Shown piece by piece: positions 62,603 through 64,000 of a DNA stretch of 64,000 bases. This stretch comes from CAWIVH01 sp963839475. Lineage in GTDB: Bacteria > Acidobacteriota > UBA6911. Location of the stretch: NCBI GenBank assembly GCA_963839475.1, contig CAWIVH010000018.1, forward strand, positions 682,001 through 746,000, given 5' to 3'. Below the pieces are notes generated by a model. It did not search any database. It saw only the letters and a program-made list of their open reading frames with translations, and was not told where the DNA came from. Every line of letters begins with the position of its first letter. The first letter of the stretch is position 1. The position numbers were made by a program, and so were the translations under genes.

Positions 62603-63147
62603 GATTGGTTTTGCTGCAGTTGCAGCAGATGGATAACTCCCACCGTACGCAAGTCCAAGTTTCTGTTCTCAATAAACCGCGTAGCCGCGGCAGGAACTCT
62701 CTGCCGTCTTCTGCACCACGGTCAGGGTCTCTCGCGATCCCCGCAGTTCCGTCTCTGGAACATGGTGCAGATCTCCCGAGGTAAGTACGACCGCCTTTTG
62801 TGCTCAGCGGCCGGATTTACACTTTACGCCTTTGACGGATATGGATTTCGCAACCTCACGCTTGCTCGTCCGGCGCTCGTGCCCCATATCCGGTTTTTGT
62901 TCATCGGTTCGCCCGTTTGCTCGGCGCTTCCTTCGAACGCCGTTTTACATTGACGCCCTTGCGCTCCGCTACCCTTCACCTCCATCAGGTTGGGGGAGGA
63001 CTTGCACTTCCGAGCTGTCGTACATGCTCGGCACACGTAAATATCCCCCGGCAAAGCCGGGGGATCTCTCAACGGATTAGACCTGAGCTCACGGAACTTC
63101 ATAAAAGCACGGGTTGCGCGGACCATACATCAGTCGTAGAATTTTGC
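62603..63147. other. Intergenic region with hairpins, possible mobile-element debris
   Basis: These 545 bases have no supported gene, although a frame is open from 62917 into the next gene. Near the right end are two perfect hairpins: CCGAGC/GCTCGG over ten bases (about 63018-63039) and CCCCCGGC/GCCGGGGG over three bases (63046-63064). Confidence 0.5.
63046..63064. terminator. Strong GC hairpin, terminator or element end
   Basis: CCCCCGGC-aaa-GCCGGGGG is a perfect 8-bp stem with a three-base loop. It has no T-tract. It may stop transcription before the gene at 63148, or be the structured end of a repeat family. Confidence 0.45.
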
Positions 63148-63951
63148 ATGCCCGAATCAGCATTGATCCCGACTCTCCCCGAGGCCGTTAATGCGCGGCC
63201 AATGCCAAGGCCCTCTTTCTACTTCTGGTTCAGCGTCGCAGCATTGACAACATCCATTGTGGGTTTCATCCCGACTTTCTGGGGCCCGATGACCCGGGCG
63301 GCTCATGTGCCCAGCCCGGTTCTGGAACTTCACGGCTATGTTTTCACAGCCTGGCCGCTGTTCATGGTCTTGCAGACATGGCTGGTCGCCTCGGGTAGGA
63401 CAGCACGGCACCGCGACATCGGGCTCATCGGCATTTCTTTGGCAACAACCATGACGCTGTTTGGGATCATGGCTGCGATCGATCAAGCGCAGCGCGCTGC
63501 GGCGGCTGGGGCCCTGGAAGCGGGTTTGACCTTCATGATCCTGCCGATCGCGCAGATCGTCTTGTTCGCCATCCTGTTCACGTGGGCAATTTTAAACACC
63601 CGCCGACCGGAGTGGCACAAGCGGCTCTTACTGGTGACCACGGCAATGTTAATGGATGGGCCCGTCGGCCGTTTTCTGACCTTCTATTTTATATTTCATG
63701 GTCAGCTGCCTGTTCCGGCAGGAATGCCTTCTCCGCCGCCCCCGGTTGATTCGGGCTATCCCGCCGGCATTTTCATTGATCTCTTCCTGTACGTCCCGAT
63801 CATTTACGATTGGCGCACTCGCGGGCGCCCTCATGCGGCCTATCTTCTCGGCGGGGCTGCCGTTGTTCTGATGCGAGTGTTGCGGCCGTCCTTGAGCCTC
63901 ACGCCGACCTGGCATTCGATTGCGACTTGGATCTACTCTCTTGCAGGTTAG
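63148..63951 (+). CDS. Conserved multi-pass membrane protein, function unknown
   Basis: 267 residues from ATG 63148; the in-frame extension to 62917 overlaps the hairpin region and reads as non-coding. Seven hydrophobic helices are visible (FYFWFSVAALTTSIVGFIPTF, LHGYVFTAWPLFMVLQTWLVA, LIGISLATTMTLFGIMAAI, LTFMILPIAQIVLFAILFTWAIL, FLTFYFIFHG, GIFIDLFLYVPIIYDW, AAYLLGGAAVVLMRVL). Conserved-looking features are HVPSPVLELHGYVF, RHRDIG, RRPEWHKRLLL and WHSIATW, with several His that could bind haem or metal. I do not recognise a named family. No neighbour is left in the window to give context. Confidence 0.75.
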   Translation: MPESALIPTLPEAVNARPMPRPSFYFWFSVAALTTSIVGFIPTFWGPMTRAAHVPSPVLELHGYVFTAWPLFMVLQTWLVASGRTARHRDIGLIGISLATTMTLFGIMAAIDQAQRAAAAGALEAGLTFMILPIAQIVLFAILFTWAILNTRRPEWHKRLLLVTTAMLMDGPVGRFLTFYFIFHGQLPVPAGMPSPPPPVDSGYPAGIFIDLFLYVPIIYDWRTRGRPHAAYLLGGAAVVLMRVLRPSLSLTPTWHSIATWIYSLAG

Positions 63952-64000
63952 GCCCGTATCAGAGATGCTGGCAGCCATAAAGTGAGAGTAAGCCCAGAAT

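Noticed and set aside
1..64000. tRNA, rRNA, integrase or complete transposase genes
   Set aside because: None seen by eye; a covariance-model and IS search would be needed to exclude small or degenerate ones.

Overview
The window is a 64 kb piece of a GC-rich Gram-negative chromosome, most likely from an Acidobacteriota bacterium. This rests on lineage-typical families rather than a marker gene: an Oar-like TonB-dependent receptor with an N-terminal carboxypeptidase-regulatory domain, an ADOP-type MacB/FtsX permease without ATPase, a two-component propeller hybrid kinase, TolB-like propeller proteins, a TIGR03118-type propeller, and DUF3300/DUF3500/DUF6159/DUF6526 proteins. TTG and GTG starts are frequent. 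I saw no rRNA, tRNA, CRISPR array or complete insertion sequence.

Layout. 1-3423: TonB-dependent receptor cut by the left edge and broken by about six to seven frameshifts. 3706-19397: exported MTA/SAH nucleosidase, ThuA-like protein, phosphoglycerate mutase, DinB/YfiT protein, membrane protein, GH29 fucosidase, a double-SIS MurQ/GKRP-like protein, ADOP permease, TPR-PDZ protein, DUF3300 protein, DUF6159 protein. 19828-24324: 1498-residue hybrid histidine kinase. 24532-32549: an HTH-EIIA fusion regulator followed by a six-gene Ehr-type complex, related to group 4 hydrogenase and complex I but without most of the [NiFe] cysteines. 32756-33850: DUF481 protein.

33989-45599 is the most interesting region. 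A minus-strand unit encodes a sigma-54 activator, a cupredoxin-like protein, a sensor kinase, a single-domain response regulator and an outer-membrane barrel. A plus-strand unit, read away from it, encodes a CxxCH protein, a Rieske protein, a DUF2231 membrane protein, a CxxCH/beta-barrel fusion and a DUF3500 protein. The gap between them holds a near-perfect -24/-12 promoter facing the plus unit and an inverted repeat about 215 bp upstream of it. A third CxxCH protein (54002-56188) also has a -24/-12 promoter. I read this as an undescribed sigma-54-controlled extracytoplasmic redox system.

45624-64000: class D beta-lactamase, exported sugar isomerase-like protein, PAS hybrid kinase, M20 peptidase, alpha/beta hydrolase, a conserved unknown, the third CxxCH protein, DUF6526 and HNH proteins, membrane proteins, a GT39 glycosyltransferase, and two TolB-like propeller genes of which one is a decayed 3' remnant next to a repeat.

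Several otherwise coherent genes carry single frameshifts, so consensus errors in the assembly are a real possibility and broken genes should not be taken as true pseudogenes without read support.
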